A stretch of DNA of 64,000 nt from Sepiola atlantica (Eukaryota > Mollusca > Cephalopoda > Sepiida > Sepiolidae): contig OY744544.1 in NCBI GenBank assembly GCA_963556195.1, forward strand, positions 49,846,825-49,910,824, read 5' to 3'. The translations under genes and the position numbers were made by a program. Shown here piece after piece: positions 45,054 through 58,284 of the stretch (its first letter is position 1; every line of letters begins with the position of its first letter). The notes under the pieces were generated by a model. It saw only the letters and a list, made by a program, of their open reading frames with translations. It was not told the origin of the DNA and ran no database searches.

Positions 45054-46159
45054 TATTAAAATAAAACTTTATTCATGCTAATGATTCTATTGTTTTAATG
45101 ATTTTATCCAAGACATTAAAATAAATAAATGTCAAACACATACATACTTCACATCTACATATAACTCACTTTACATGTGTAGAGATTTAAAGAAAAGAAG
45201 ACGTGTAAAAACAACTGATGAAAAAAACAAAATCGGTGGCATATCAAAAGCTTTGTTGAAATTTACGTAGATTTTCCTGGCGTTGTGTTTTGGGTATTAC
45301 AAATTAACAAGCGACACCCGTGGAAACGCAAAACAAATTTAAAAATATATAATTTACAAGGAAGACCATTTGTGAAACATCCGGCAGATTTAATGAAAAA
45401 CAGTTTTAATTAATTAACGATGGAAAATACAATAATAAAACAAAAACAATAAAAAGAGGGAGCAATACACGAACAAAACACGATGACTATTTCGAAATTG
45501 GCCGCGTTGGAATAAAATATGGTCAAGTTGAAAAGGATGGAAAGTAAACTTTTATTGCCAAATCTATAGTCGAACAATAAATATTGATTAATGTTGCTAA
45601 TTACATTGCATTCTAAGAGGGAGGGGGCGATTGAACATTGTCAATACCAACAAAAGGGGAGCAGGTTTAAAAAAGATTGAATTAAAGAAGAAAAATGGCG
45701 AGTTACACGCGTTTTCTATTGTGTTTTCAGAATTCTCTTCAGATGTTTTTCCAATTGTTTCATTTCTTTTATCGTGTGGATGTTTTTGTTTTACTCTTTT
45801 CAATTTTGATTGTATAATATTTTTATATTCCCATCATCTATCTTTCATAATATTATATTTCAATTCATTTTTGATGAAATTGAGTGATACATAAACAGAG
45901 AGATGATTCTAGGGAGGTAACTTGTTTTCTATATTTCTCATTAGATGATGCGGCGAAATATAAGACAAAGGAGCATTAAAGGGAGACATTAATTCACAGA
46001 AGAAAAGACCAAATCACTTGAATTGTTACAAATTATTCAAAACTGGAAAAGAAAAATTCTTTGTTTGGAAATTTCTCTCGATATTTTTATGATTAATTTA
46101 TGTATTGGAGATATGCAAGTATATATAATGAGAAAAGGATGCGGAATATATTCATTATA
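45054..46159. other. Unassigned spacer
   Basis: AT-rich; an 87-codon open frame at 45631-45894 has no recognisable domain. Confidence 0.45.
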
Positions 46160-46442
46160 TCTATATATAAAGTTGCAATTCCAGTCTGTTCATAAAATCA
46201 TCCTAGATGTTTGGAGATATGCCCTTATAAACCATATATACTCTGGCACTACATTACCCAGAGTACCTAGATAAATATATTTTATTTTGATTGAAAAGGT
46301 ACCATAATAGTGTGGGATCTGATTTCGCGTTTGACAACGTTATGTTATAACCGTGGATAAGTATGTTTCATTTTGATCAAATAAGATACAACTAGGTGCA
46401 GGCGGACATCCATTCCCGAACAATGCGGTGTTCGATTGCTAG
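46160..46442 (+). mobile_element. Non-autonomous mini-Helitron, 283 bp
   Basis: Starts TCTATATATAAAGTTGC after A, ends CTAG before T, and has a GAACA/TGTTC hairpin just before the end (46419-46434). No coding content. Parts recur near 9840-10010. Confidence 0.6.
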
Positions 46443-46560
46443 TATAATATAACACGATGGAAAAGTTCAACTTTCAAAATAAGCTTCGAAAGATTCGCTC
46501 AGCCGTGTTTCAAGAGAGTTGTATGTTACAGTAAAGCAAGTAATAAAAAAACGGCCATCA

Positions 46561-47025
46561 CGTAAGATTCTGTCACCATATAATCTTTGAACGTAAGATT
46601 CTGTCACCATATAATCTTTGAACGTAAGATTCTGTCACCATATAATATTTGAACGTAAGATTCTGTCACCATATAATCTTTGAACGTAAGATTCTGTCAC
46701 CATATAATCTTTGAACGTAAGATTTTGTCACCATATAATCTTTGAACGTAAGATTCTGTCACCATAAAATCTTTGAACGTAAGATTCTGTCACCATATAA
46801 TCTTTGAACGCAAGATTCTGTCACAATATAATATTTGAACGTAAGATTCTGTCACCATATAATCTTTGAACGTAAGATTCTGTCACCATATAATCTTTGA
46901 ACGTAAGATTCTGTCACAATATAATCTTTGAACGTAAGATTCTGTCACCATATAATCTTTGAACGTAAGATTCTGTCACCATATAATCATTGAACGTAAG
47001 ATTCTGTCACCATATAATCTTCGAA
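46561..47025. repeat. 31-bp minisatellite, 15 copies
   Basis: Fifteen exact 31-base periods, each beginning cgtaagattctgtcaccata. A few copies carry single substitutions. There are no spacers between units. Confidence 0.98.
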
Positions 47026-47453
47026 CCCCGTTTTAATTTTATAGTGTTTACCACTCACACTTCCGTAATTTTTTGGTCTTTATCTTTTTTATAACTAAGA
47101 TATATAGTTTTGCAAAGTCAAGATAGAAATTGGTTATTATTTACAAAACAGAATATTGTATCAATATTTCACCTAGGTTACGTAAAACACTGGTTAACAA
47201 ATGGAATGTCACCTGAAGTTTGGTCACATTTAGAATTCAAGGCAGGGTGTTTTAAAAGGTTGTGATTTAGGATGTCAGAAGGTGAATTATTAAGATAAGA
47301 ATTTGTGTGTTGCTGTTTAAACAAATAAATGCGTAAATGAATGGATTTTGATAAATACGGTTAGCTGATCGGAAAACGGAGAGAGACGTAATTGCGATAA
47401 GCGATGCCGTCCTGTGCTTTTCTCTAATGGCGAGCTCTCTCAAGGAGCCCCGT
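47026..47453. other. Spacer between two arrays
   Basis: Unassigned AT-rich sequence, turning GC-richer from about 47370. Confidence 0.5.
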
Positions 47454-47487
47454 CTCTGTGTACACTAGCGAGCTAGTGTACACAGAG
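47454..47487. repeat. Perfect 16-bp inverted repeat
   Basis: ctctgtgtacactagc, two bases, then its exact reverse complement. It lies about 80 bases before the 28-bp array, in a GC-richer patch. Confidence 0.95.
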
Positions 47488-47564
47488 AACTGCGCGTGAG
47501 AGTAACGAATACAAATGAAAAGAGAATCCTATTTTATTCATATGTGGAGACCAACGGGAAAGAT

Positions 47565-48683
47565 ATGATGAGCCACGTTATCATATGCCGACACGATGAG
47601 CCACATTACACATATGCCGAAATGGTGAGCCACGTTATCATATTCCGACATTATAAGCCACGTTATCATATTCCGAAATGATGAGCCACGTTATCATATG
47701 CCGACATGATGAGCCACGTTATCATATGCCGAAATGATGAGCCACGTTATCATATGCCGAAATGATGAGCCACGTTATCATATGCTGAAATGATGAGCCA
47801 CGTCATCATATGCCGACATGATGAGCCACGTTATCATATGCCGAAATGATGAGCCAGTTATAATATGCCGAAATGATGAGCCACGTTATCATATGCCGAC
47901 ATGATGAGCCACGTTATCATATGCCGAAATGATGAGCCACGTTATCATATGCCGACATGATGAGCCACGTTATCATATGCCGAAATGATGAGCCACGTTA
48001 TCATATGCCGAAATGATGAGCCACGTTATCATATGCCGACATGATGAGCCACGTTATCATATGCCGAAATGATGAGCCACGTTATCATATGCCGAAATGA
48101 TGAGCCACGTTATCATATGCTGAAATGATGAGCCACGTCATCATATGCCGACATGATGAGCCACGTTATCATATGCCGAAATGATGAGCCAGTTATAATA
48201 TGCCGAAATGATGAGCCACGTTATCATATGCCGACATGATGAGCCACGTTATCATATGCCGAAATGATGAGCCACGTTATCATATGCCGACATGATGAGC
48301 CACGTTATCATATGCCGAAATGATGAGCCACGTTATCATATGCCGAAATGATGAGCCACGTTATCATATGCCGACATGATGAGCCACGTTATCATATGCC
48401 GAAATGATGAGCCACGTTATCATATGCCGACATGATGAGCCACGTTATCATATGCCGACATGATGAGCCACGTTATCATATGCCGACATGATGAGCCACG
48501 TTATCATATGCCGACATGATGAGCCACGTTATCATATGCCGAAATGATGAGCTACGTTATCATATGCCGAAATGATGAGCCACGTTATCATATGCCGACA
48601 TGATGAGCCACGTTATCATATGCCGAAATGATGAGCTACGTTATCATATGCCGAAATGATGAGCCACGTTATCATATGCCGAC
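47565..48683. repeat. 28-bp minisatellite, about 40 copies
   Basis: Units begin atgatgagccacgttatcat and end in atgccgac or atgccgaa. The run of variants at 47781-48115 (starting tatgctgaaatgatgagcca) is repeated from 48116, a 12-unit block of 335 bases that includes one 27-base unit. There are no spacers, and early units are more diverged. Confidence 0.98.
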
Positions 48684-50309
48684 TAGTTAATCCTTAGTTT
48701 GAGATGGAAGAGAGCATAGAGGGAGGCATAATTTAGATTTTGTTTTCTTTGTTATAAAAATCAATTTACTCGCCTTGCCAACTTATTTACTTTATTTAAA
48801 TAATCTAGTGGTGGGTGATTCAGCAGGTCATGTTTTTTTTCTATTTATAAAATGAAAATCATGGTGAAACTTTCAGTTAAGTCGCCTGAAATAAATTACG
48901 TAGTCTTTCATAAATTGCTTCCAAAAGATCTATCGTGATTATAGATCAAGGGGATTGAAAATTCAGACAAAAGCCAAAAAAAACACATAAATGCATTTAA
49001 AAAAAATAATTTGTGTTAAATCGATAAGACAGGCTGAACAAGACAGAAACCGGGAATTATACAAAGATATGGAATATCAACAAAGGTTAGCTAAAGTCAA
49101 TTTTACTGTAGATTTATATTTTTTTATCAAAAACATTGACGTTTGGTCTATTTCGCTAAATCGAGCATTTATCGTTTGTCAGTCTGATGAGTTGACTGGC
49201 AGACGCTATGCTTCATCCCACGTAGTAACGAGTTGCATTACGTCTCTTTCTTTTACTTTTTCTACCATCTCATGTATTGCCCTCTAGACCCTTTTCGACC
49301 ATTTCGAGGCATCCAGTCTATCCTGGCATAGCATTAGTATCATATGCAAATCACGCAGTATAAGGGAAGAAATTCGATGTTAAATTTAGTTAGAGATTTT
49401 TAAACAATTTTAATAGAATAGCTTTTGATAGGTTGGAAGAAATTTAACATTAACATTTGAAAGCGTTTGAACTATTATTAAGATTAAAGAGATTATTTAA
49501 AAAAAACCGGTGTGGCTTGAATCCAGAAAATACATTTGAAAATTATAAAATGTTATGTTGAGCCATCGAAAAAATACTATTAACATCTGAGTTATAGTCT
49601 TTTGTTTTATTTTTATTTCATTTTACAATGAGCAGTGAAAAGGCTTTCAAAAATGCATAATGACATGATGAGTTAATGCTTCCAACAAACCAACACGCTT
49701 TATTATTTCTACACTCAGCCGAAGTTGTTTCACAAATTTCGAGGAATTGTTTCAACAAGAAATAAAGGCGGAAATAAATTCAATTTTCAAACGCAGGCTT
49801 GGTACCACGTGGTAAAACCGAATATCCAGTAACAAGAGACACGAAGAAAAGAAAAAAAGACTGTTTTCAATTCTCTTTGAAAGAACGATTTATCGCTAAA
49901 TATAGGAAAACATACCAATAACTATTACTATTGTATTTAATTTTAATACGTGCATTAATAAGACCTTCAAGATATATTACTGTTTGAGAATAAATTTGTA
50001 GCATTGCCATTTAATTTATCATACCTATGTGATTGTGATGTTAAAATCAACGTCGTATACGATCACTGATCACCAAATCGCCAGAATTGCTTGATATGCC
50101 ATGAAACTTAAACACAAAATCAAATTGTTCCCTTCATGTAATTTATCTTATTATTTGAATGGGAATATTTATTATTAAAGTTCAACTCTGCGAAATTGAA
50201 TCTCCAAGCACATGCCGCATCTTTTGTCATTGTCTCTTTTTGCTTTCGTATTTTATATTCTATTTTTCCAGTTGTCTTTCTCTCCATTTAGATGCGGCTA
50301 AAGCGCAGT
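48684..50309. other. Unassigned stretch
   Basis: A 98-codon open frame at 48991-49287 begins with a charged segment (KSIRQAEQDRNRELYKDM) that could be helical, but no family or splice signals were identified. The rest is AT-rich without features. Confidence 0.4.
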
Positions 50310-50665
50310 CCGTTGGTCTGTCACGCTTCAATTTGAAATGTTATTTTTATCCACGTGACAGACTTTAGTTAAAAAAAACATTTTAGTAAGTCACGTTTAA
50401 GGTTAAGTATTTTTAACGTCATGCTTAGGTTTTAAATAATAGTTTCGTTAGTTATCACGCTTAAGTTGGGGTAAAATGTTGTCTGACTGTCACGCTTAAG
50501 TTTGATATATGATTTTTGTCGCTCTGCCACGTTAGTGATTGAAAGAGCATCATGGCCTATCATAGGATTTTCGTATTTCTGACAGGCTTAAATTTATCAA
50601 TCAGTCACGCTTAACTTTAAAGTTTAATTTCGTCTGTCTGTCACGCTTATGTTTGAAAGAAGACT
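50310..50665 (+). repeat. Ancient short tandem repeat around ctgtcacgcttaagtttgaa
   Basis: About nine diverged copies spaced 30-70 bases apart (for example 50319, 50453, 50487, 50602 and 50636). Confidence 0.7.
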
Positions 50666-51607
50666 TTTAGCATTAAACGCGCAGATTGAATGGACGCATA
50701 TTCGATATTTTTTGGAGCACATTGTATCAGATGTTGTCAATTTACTTCCGAAAATCCTAATTTTACTTCTTTATTCATTTTGATGTTCTGCTCTTTCGTT
50801 CGAACGCCATTTTCTTGTAAAATATGTCTGCGTTTCTATTCTTTCTCGTTTTAGTGGTTTCACTTTTATTCTCTGCTTCCCCTTTTTAGTACAATCCCAT
50901 CTATTTCACGACCTCCCTCTCCTTCCATTTGCCACTTTCTTTCTTTGCTGCCCCCCCCCCTTCGGTGCTTATGTCTTCAATCGACACGCGTGCCCTGTTT
51001 TATTCCAACTTTGACCCTCGATCAATCGGCCTTTAATTAGACCCGTTATCAATTCCCTCTTTTCCCAGGGAAACTGACACTCGTGAATCAACCATTGATT
51101 GTCAGCCGCTTACTCACAAAAGACCGACACCGAGGGCAACGGAAGGGGGTGCGCGTTAAGACTGATCCCTTCCCAGCCCCTTTTACAACAAAACTCAACT
51201 GTTTCAGATGGGATCGGGTCCGAAAGAGAGAGATAGAGAGAGAGAGAGATAGAGAGAGAAAGAGAGAGAGATGGAGAGGAAGAGTCGATTTAAGCGAATT
51301 CGTACTGGGCGGTGGAAGGGAATGCAAGAGAACGGCGTTCCGTTGCCAAAACCCGACGCTCGATGACCGATGGGCACAGAAGCCATTTGCACTTAAATGA
51401 ATCTCAATAAGCGACTAGGAAATAGCGTTTGGAAATATTGTTAAAAAATCTAGCAATATTGGTAATTAATAGACAATCAAAAACATGAAATAATATTATA
51501 AAGAATATAAACGATAATGCTGAACGTTAACAATAAAAATAGTTGCATGTTGTAATTAACAATACGTAGTAATACAAAGGTAAGTGTGGCAATTAACATA
51601 AGTTATA
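50666..51607. other. Spacer with a GA run
   Basis: A GC-richer patch at about 50940-51400 contains a GA/GATA run (51224-51275). Open frames across it are GA artefacts. No gene called. Confidence 0.45.
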
Positions 51608-51662
51608 TAACAATGTTATGTAACAATGTTATGTAATAATGTTATGTAATAATGTTATGTAA
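51608..51662. repeat. 13-bp tandem repeat, about 4 copies
   Basis: Units of the type caatgttatgtaa/taatgttatgtaa. Confidence 0.9.
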
Positions 51663-51824
51663 GAATAATAGTTACGATCAATTACGAATAATGAAGCGTT
51701 TAAGAATCACTTATTAAGCAAGCGAACACAACTTGAAGTTGGTGTCTTTAATGACGATGGCATTAATAAGATGGGGCACGTTTTCCAAAAGAAAGAATAT
51801 TTTAATTGCTGATTCGCGAAGTAA

Positions 51825-51845
51825 ATATTATTATTATTATTATTA

Positions 51846-51886
<41 letters not shown>

Positions 51887-51888
51887 TT
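51825..51888. repeat. (ATT)n trinucleotide repeat
   Basis: About 20 units with one C interruption; ends 15 bases before a Helitron terminus. Confidence 0.95.
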
Positions 51889-51903
51889 ACAACTTATGAA
51901 CAA

Positions 51904-51955
51904 CTAGCCGGGCTACCCAGCGTTGCCCGGGGCTCTCTTTTCTTCTGGTCGCCCT
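51904..51955 (-). mobile_element. Helitron 3' terminus, minus strand
   Basis: On the minus strand: agccccgggcaacgctgggt, then agcccggctag, followed by T. A hairpin stands before CTAG. The body extends to the right through the 35-bp array; the 5' end was not identified. Confidence 0.7.
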
Positions 51956-52084
51956 ATATCCGTTTCCATCTTCTCCTTTGCCTTCAGCGAAAGCTGTCTT
52001 TTCCCACCACACCCCTTCCGTTGCCAAGGGAAAAAGTATGACATTTTCTATTAAAAGAACCACCTCTGCCTGTGCCTTCTTCTT

Positions 52085-52800
52085 TATACTACTTATCTCC
52101 GCCCCGGCGCGCATACTATATACGTACCTATCTCTGCTCCAGTGGGCATAACGTACCTAATCGCCGCCGCAGTGCGCATAATATATACTACCTATCGCCG
52201 CCCCGGTGCAAACACTATATACGTACTTATCGCACCCCGGTGAGAATACTATATACGCACCTATAACCACCCCAGTGCGCATACTATATAGGTACGTACT
52301 GCCGCCCCAATGCACATACTATATATGTACATATCGCCGTCCCGGTGCGCATATTTTATATGTACCTATCGCCGCCCCGGTGCGCATACTATATACGTAC
52401 CTATCGCCACCCCATGCAAATACTATATATGTACCTATTGTCGCCTCGGTGCGAATACTATATACGTATCTATCTCCGCCCAGGTGCGAATAATAAAGTC
52501 GTACCTATCCCCGCCCCGGTGCGAATATTAAATTCGTACCTATCCCCACACCGGTGCGCATACTATATACGTACCTAATCCCCCCCCCGGTGCGCATACT
52601 ATATACGTACCTATCTCTGCCCCGGTGCACATACTATATACGGACCTATTCCTGCCACAATGCGCATACTATATATGTACCTATCTCCGCCCCGGTGTGC
52701 ATACTATATACGTACCTATCACGGCCTTGGTGCGCATACTGTATACGTATCTATCTCCGCCCCTGTGCAATACCTATCACCACCCCGGTGCGCATATATA
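52085..52800 (-). repeat. 35-bp minisatellite, about 20 copies, Helitron-associated
   Basis: Units of 35 bases of the type gccccggtgcgcatactata, then tacgtacctatc. This is the reverse complement of the family at 31555-31975. It is oriented the same way relative to its Helitron end as that array. Confidence 0.95.
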
Positions 52801-54989
52801 AGAACTCATATTAATGGGCCCGTGTCGTATCAAAGAACAAAAATCAAGTTCATTCATGTAGCGTCACTATCATAAAAAAGAACTGATATTGATGCACCCC
52901 TGTCATACTAAATAATGCATACGGTGCCTTTGTACTCCTGTTCATGAGGAAGAAGAGGAAGAAAAAGTAAACGTATTCACTAGAGGCGCAATACTGCACA
53001 AGCCGCCTAAAAGACGTATTCCATAAGAGCGGTATACTGAACAAGCCCCCAGTCGCATATTATTGCTCGTTGGAAGCAAAAAAGATACTATATCACCTCC
53101 ACACTACTCAAAAAGTAAGTAACGCCAACCCTCCTAAAAATATTAATTTTTTGTAAGAAACCCCCCCCCCCCCACACACACAATTTTCTTTTATTTATTT
53201 GTACCCTCAGCCACCGAAAAAATGTTTTTAGTTAAAAAAAATGTTCTCCCAACAAAACTTTTTAAATTTCACTCTTCCCCACCCAAATAAATATTTATAG
53301 TTTAAAAGAAAAGAAACAATTTCACCCCCGTAAAAAAGAATTTATTTTTACTCTCCCCCACCCAAAGAAATATTTTTAGTTACAAAAAAATAAATGTCAT
53401 GATATATTAGGAAACAAGATTATTTTAGAAGTTTATAAACATTTAAATATCAACACGGATTGATCCATTCTTAAGAAACATCTAGTCTGTGTGCTTAACG
53501 CTGACATCTTTGACTGAAGCATTACAGACCGACTGACAAACAGACAGGCGGACGAAACTAAAATAGTTCAAACCTAACGTGAAATACTGACGAACATTTA
53601 TAAAATGTGTAAAATTAAATGTTTTGGGGAAGGGGAAAAAGAAGAAAAGAAGTGCCACGTGTCTTTTCTAGTCACGTGTTATGATAGAACCGGTCCCCTC
53701 ATTGTTAAAAAGCGCCAGAGATGGGGGATAAGTTAGAGTCAGTTCTACTTGGCGAACAAACCACAACATAGTTTTTTGTTGTTGTTGCAAACCATAACTT
53801 CGGGTGCCAGTTTTATGAAACTCCAGACATATTGCGAAGAATTGCAATAAATGAGACCTGAACATATAAAATACGATGTATCCATTAAAAGGTAGATCAT
53901 ATATTTTAAACCAAAGCATCACAAACCGATTGAAGATAAACTCTAATAGGTGTTATCCTATCGAATATCCATGTACAAGTTATATAGAGGAAACAATACT
54001 ATATAACACAATGATGACCATAATGTTTTTCTGCAATAAAAGAAATTGTATTTATCTGCTTGTTGCTTTTCATTATTTTAGCAATATTGAAAACAAAAAC
54101 ATAATATTTGGACAACGTTGAGAACTCTGCGAATCATTTATCATAAAGGATTGTTTGGAGAACAATGGTCGAGTTTAGAGACAAAAATGCTTCAGATGAC
54201 CGTTTAGCAAGATTAAATGCAGATGGGTAAAAAATGTGAAAAAAGATATTTTTCACAGCAAAGATGTGTGGAATTTCATTAAAAATAAATGCTTAGAATA
54301 AGGACTACTTGTTAGGGTATGGCGTCATGGACAGGAAGTAGGAAATAAGGTGCAACGATAAAAAGAGAAAAGTGTTTCTATTCGAATGCCGTTTTCGAAA
54401 CTCCATCTTCGTTTCTCTCCTCTACGGAGGCAATAAGAATCTTGCGCAATATTTCACTTTGCAAAAGAATAAAAGCATGATGTCATTGAGAAAGTATGCT
54501 GTTGGCGAGTTTTACAAATGTACAGAACCAAAGGAAAAAGAAGCATAGAGACTGTACTGCTGCTGCATCACACTTGAACGAGAGGCCCATCCGCTGTTGT
54601 GTAGGAAAAAGAGTTTTACCTCATGCAGAAAAGTATATTCATTTCTTCTTTTTTGTGATTACCTCATCAAAAGATGATAGCGTGCACAATGTTTTGTGGA
54701 AATCGCTCTAGACATTGCATGAAGCCACTTGATGTAAAGAGATAAAAAGAACGAAATATAATTATCGCAAAAACAGGAGATGCTTATTGGCCTTAGTCTT
54801 GAAAAGTCCAAGAAGAGGAAAACAGTCAGCTAAAAGAAAGTTCAACGAGCCTTCTTGGAAAGAAGCTACTGATATAGGAAGCTGTATTAAAATGAGGTAT
54901 TAAAAAGCGAATTAATAAAGACCACTAGACCGACGAGTCAAACGAGCTGGAAAAAAAGAAGCAGGAAATAGATCAATCACTTCTGATGA
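52801..54989. other. Unassigned stretch with a small C-rich repeat
   Basis: 53155-53395 holds two or three diverged units resembling the 36885-39830 minisatellite (ttcactctcccccacccaaa, then gaaatatttttagtta). A C run of 15 lies at 53160. Elsewhere no coding trace was recognised. Confidence 0.5.
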
Positions 54990-55535
54990 ACACATGCACT
55001 TTGTCAAGAACCCTCAAATAGGAGAGAGATTCACCAGCCCAAATGTGGCAACAGTTCCCCATACATAGTCTGATAGTAAATTTGTAGAGATAGAGAATAG
55101 CCTCAGGTGTGAGAAAGTGTTTGGAGTGATAGAGAGAATCGACTTTATGAAAAGCATAAAGAGCAATAAATCTTATGTATGAACTCTAGGAAAGATTTGA
55201 TGAGAAAGAAAGACCGAGCAGTTTCAGAATAGATTTGTTCGCAAGATCAGAGCTATCCACGAGACTGTCAGGGAGATAAAAGAACACGCTTACAAGTGAG
55301 TCTTGACAGTATTACACGAAACAAGACATTTCGTACTCTAATCCAAAACTGAACCCAGGTCTACTTACGGACCAGTTGCCTATTTCAACTAATTTTAGGA
55401 AGATAGGGCGAGAGGCAACACAAGAATAGAGAGTGGTATCATCAGAATATATGTTAATCTTCTGAATAATATTCCCAGGAAGATCATTGATGTTGGGCCT
55501 AGGAAGGAAATTATTGAACATTTATTAAAAAAATT
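54990..55535 (-). pseudogene. Non-LTR reverse transcriptase with YSDD box, decayed
   Basis: On the minus strand from about 55525: a Asn-Ile-Asn-Asp-Leu-Pro segment, then INIYSDDTTLYSC, the catalytic box (YxDD) of a LINE reverse transcriptase. Further down, after frame changes, come LKLLGLSFSSNLS, a Phe-Leu-Thr-Pro-Glu-Ala segment and RLCMGNCCHIWAGESLSYL. The order is that of the palm followed by the thumb in jockey/CR1-type elements, the same family style as 150-690. N-terminal and endonuclease parts are absent. Stops make it inactive. Confidence 0.85.
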
Positions 55536-57449
55536 ACACGAAATATAAAACATGTCAAAAACTGCTGAAATAGCAACCAACATCCACTTTTCAGAAGTGA
55601 ATAAAAAATCGAACATTAATTTATGAACAGCAAAAATGTATTCAAGTTGTCGATAACGGAGAAAAATGGATGTGTTAATATGTTCGTTATTGAAGAGTTT
55701 CAATCAAGTTTGTATTTCCTTAGATAGTATAAACGTAACTGCAAATTATAGAAATAACTGTCGGTACGAACGTCACCCGAACAACGCCATCAACGCTGCA
55801 GTTATTCTGAGATTAACATTCAAATGGAACTCATGAAATTGGTCCCAGGAGAAACGAAAAGCAAATTTACAAAAAAAATTCGAAACGGCCTTAATTGCCA
55901 TTTTTCTCTCCACAAAATTCACAAAATAACCGCAATAATTAACTCATTTTGTAGTTCTGTTTATTTTTCTCTTTTTATTTCTCGATTTGCAATTTCGTGT
56001 CAGTCCGTGATTTTTTCTCGCCTCCAAATACTCACTTTTTCCCACTCTTTATCTGACCAACACAAATGTCTTTCACTTCAAATGTGGAATTTCTATATTG
56101 AAAGCTTCTTAGTGTTCAATTGACTCTCCCCCCTCTCTATTGTATGATAGGCTTTGTGTGCACTTATTAGCAACCCCTGCTTAATGCATTCATATTAATA
56201 ACTGTTGCAGACTGGCTCGACGTTTGAATGCAACCAAGTGATTGATCGGACCTTGCTATTGTTTATTTGGTCTTTGATTTGCTGTGTCAGCCCCTTTTTA
56301 CATTATATCACCCTTTCTCGGAACACACTTGCAATAATTCCTATGAGTATGCACAGCGTGCGACAAATGATAGGGCGATTGTGTCACATCGTACGTTTTA
56401 TAGCATAACAACAACAAAAAACTAACGGAGACAAAAGACACAATTACAATGGCGAACAATGATTTGCGCATGCGTGGCTTTGCAAATGCTAACTTCCAAG
56501 AATGCCGAGCTGCAAGCGAAATTAGAAATGAAACACAGGCAAACGCAAACTATTCTTAGTATTTTCATACTCTGTTATGGCTTCCTCACTTCTCTCTGCT
56601 ATTCCATAAAGTTTGCCTAGCTAGAGAGTAGCACATTTACTTTTAGTCTTTGTCTCAGTCGACAGCTTTTTACTGTAAAATGAAAAACTTAAATTTCAAA
56701 TAAAAAAAAAGAATTTTCAATGGAAGTGTATTAAAACTTTAAATTAAAAACATAATCACGCAAAACACTTTTATCAGTTTCATAGTTAGTCTTTGTCTTT
56801 TGAATTTTAGCTAAAATTGAAGTAGGATTTTAAAAATATTCAGCTGAATGTTTTCAATTTTGAATTTGAGCGTAAACAGTGTAGATTCCGTTTCTAAGCT
56901 TCATAACATTCATTTGATTATTTAATAAATAACATTCTTACATGCATACGCGCGCGCACACACATAAATACATCCCAAAAACAATTTAAAAAATAATCTA
57001 AGCTCTCTTTATAATAACTCAGCAGCCTATAATTAATAACAATACGTATGAAACAAGTAACAACATTTTAAAATGCTTAATATAATACAATTCATTGTGT
57101 GATGCTAATTCTGGCGTCCTGTATTTAAATTGTTAACGTTTCCTCTTAAACTGCGCCGGTTTGTTCCTTTGACATCCAACTTACTCCGCATTTGCGTTCT
57201 CGGCTGCTTTTTGAAATTTTCTTCTTTTTTCCAACTTTTTTGCAATTTGTTTTTGTCACATTAAGATGATTCGGCGAAGAATTGAAAACGTCACTGATAC
57301 ATATGACACATACATTAATTTTATTTGTTTTGTTTGACAGAAAAAATATCATTAGGAAAAATGAAAATAAAAAGGTATAATTAAGCAATAATTCTGTTAA
57401 GTTTAACAATGTTTGCCTAAATAAAAAAATGCTGCTTCAATAAACACCA

Positions 57450-57453
<4 letters not shown>
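55536..57453. other. Long unassigned stretch
   Basis: Open frames of up to 102 codons show no domains. No arrays other than a short cgcgcgcacacaca run near 56948. Confidence 0.45.

Positions 57454-57495
<42 letters not shown>
57454..57495. repeat. (AT)n microsatellite
   Basis: AT run about 100 bases past the edge of the Penelope-like fragment. Confidence 0.95.
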
Positions 57496-57498
<3 letters not shown>

Positions 57499-57599
57499 TG
57501 AAAAAATAGTATACCAGAGGGAGTAAGTGGACAAATAAAAACATATTAGGAACTAAATCAGTGAGTAAACACAACTGAAACCATAAATTAGTTCTGAAA

Positions 57600-57960
57600 A
57601 ATTGAAAATAAAACGAACTGTGCATTCATCCAATTAAACATTTCTTGTATTGTAGGGTTTATAAGTCTGGTAGGTGGTTTTGTTTTGAAGTCAGGCTTAT
57701 GGTATTTGCGTAGAATATATGATTCGTTTTCTCTTAATTTACATATTCTATCGCTAATTTTTAGTTTGTCAGTTATGGTTTTACTATCAAAGTTTATTTT
57801 TTGAACTAAGTGTACGTTAGATTTTCTGTAATTTTTAGTAATATTATTGTCAAGTTTACTCTGAAATAGTTTTTTTTACTGATGGAAAGTAATGTTTTTA
57901 ACTATATTCATTAAGTCATTTTAAAACCCGTCAATTTATTCAACACGGAGAGCCGTATCT
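57600..57960 (-). pseudogene. Penelope-like reverse transcriptase N-terminal fragment
   Basis: An open minus-strand stretch from about 57880 reads a Asn-Asn-Ile-Thr-Lys-Asn-Tyr segment, DRICKLRENESYILRKYHKP and a Pro-Thr-Arg-Leu-Ile-Asn-Pro segment, matching the first reverse transcriptase block of Penelope-like elements, where a Lys-His-Lys-Pro-x-Phe is followed by Arg-Leu-Ile-x-Pro. Stops follow after about 90 residues. The rest of the polymerase and the nuclease are missing. Confidence 0.7.
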
Positions 57961-58129
57961 TGGTTTCTGAATCCATAGTATTCCCTTGATTCGCTGCTTG
58001 CAGATCCCTCCAGACATCTTTTCTCTATCTTCAACATAAGTTTATATTATATTTGATCTTCGAGTGTTTTAAATCTGACCTAGTGACTTTCCAATCTTAA
58101 ATTTTGAATTTCGTTTTCTTTTCTTTTTT

Positions 58130-58284
58130 TCTTTTCCACTTTATTCGTTCTAAATATGAACTAAGGGAATGATCAGATTTTAATTCTGCCTGATGAAGTC
58201 TCAGTTTCAAACAGCTGTTGATCGATAACATCAACATGCCAGTGTCACAGATTTTGTACATGTCTTTATAAATAAACATAATCA

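Noticed and set aside
46561..48683. CRISPR-like arrays of 31- and 28-bp repeats
   Set aside because: Units are directly adjacent with no unique spacers, there are no cas genes, and the DNA is eukaryotic.
48991..49287. Host exon encoding a charged helix
   Set aside because: One short frame with no splice signals I can trust and no family match; kept only as a note in the spacer entry.
54120..54720. Possible transposase remnant
   Set aside because: A few residues looked suggestive, but no conserved block could be placed in order, so no call was made.
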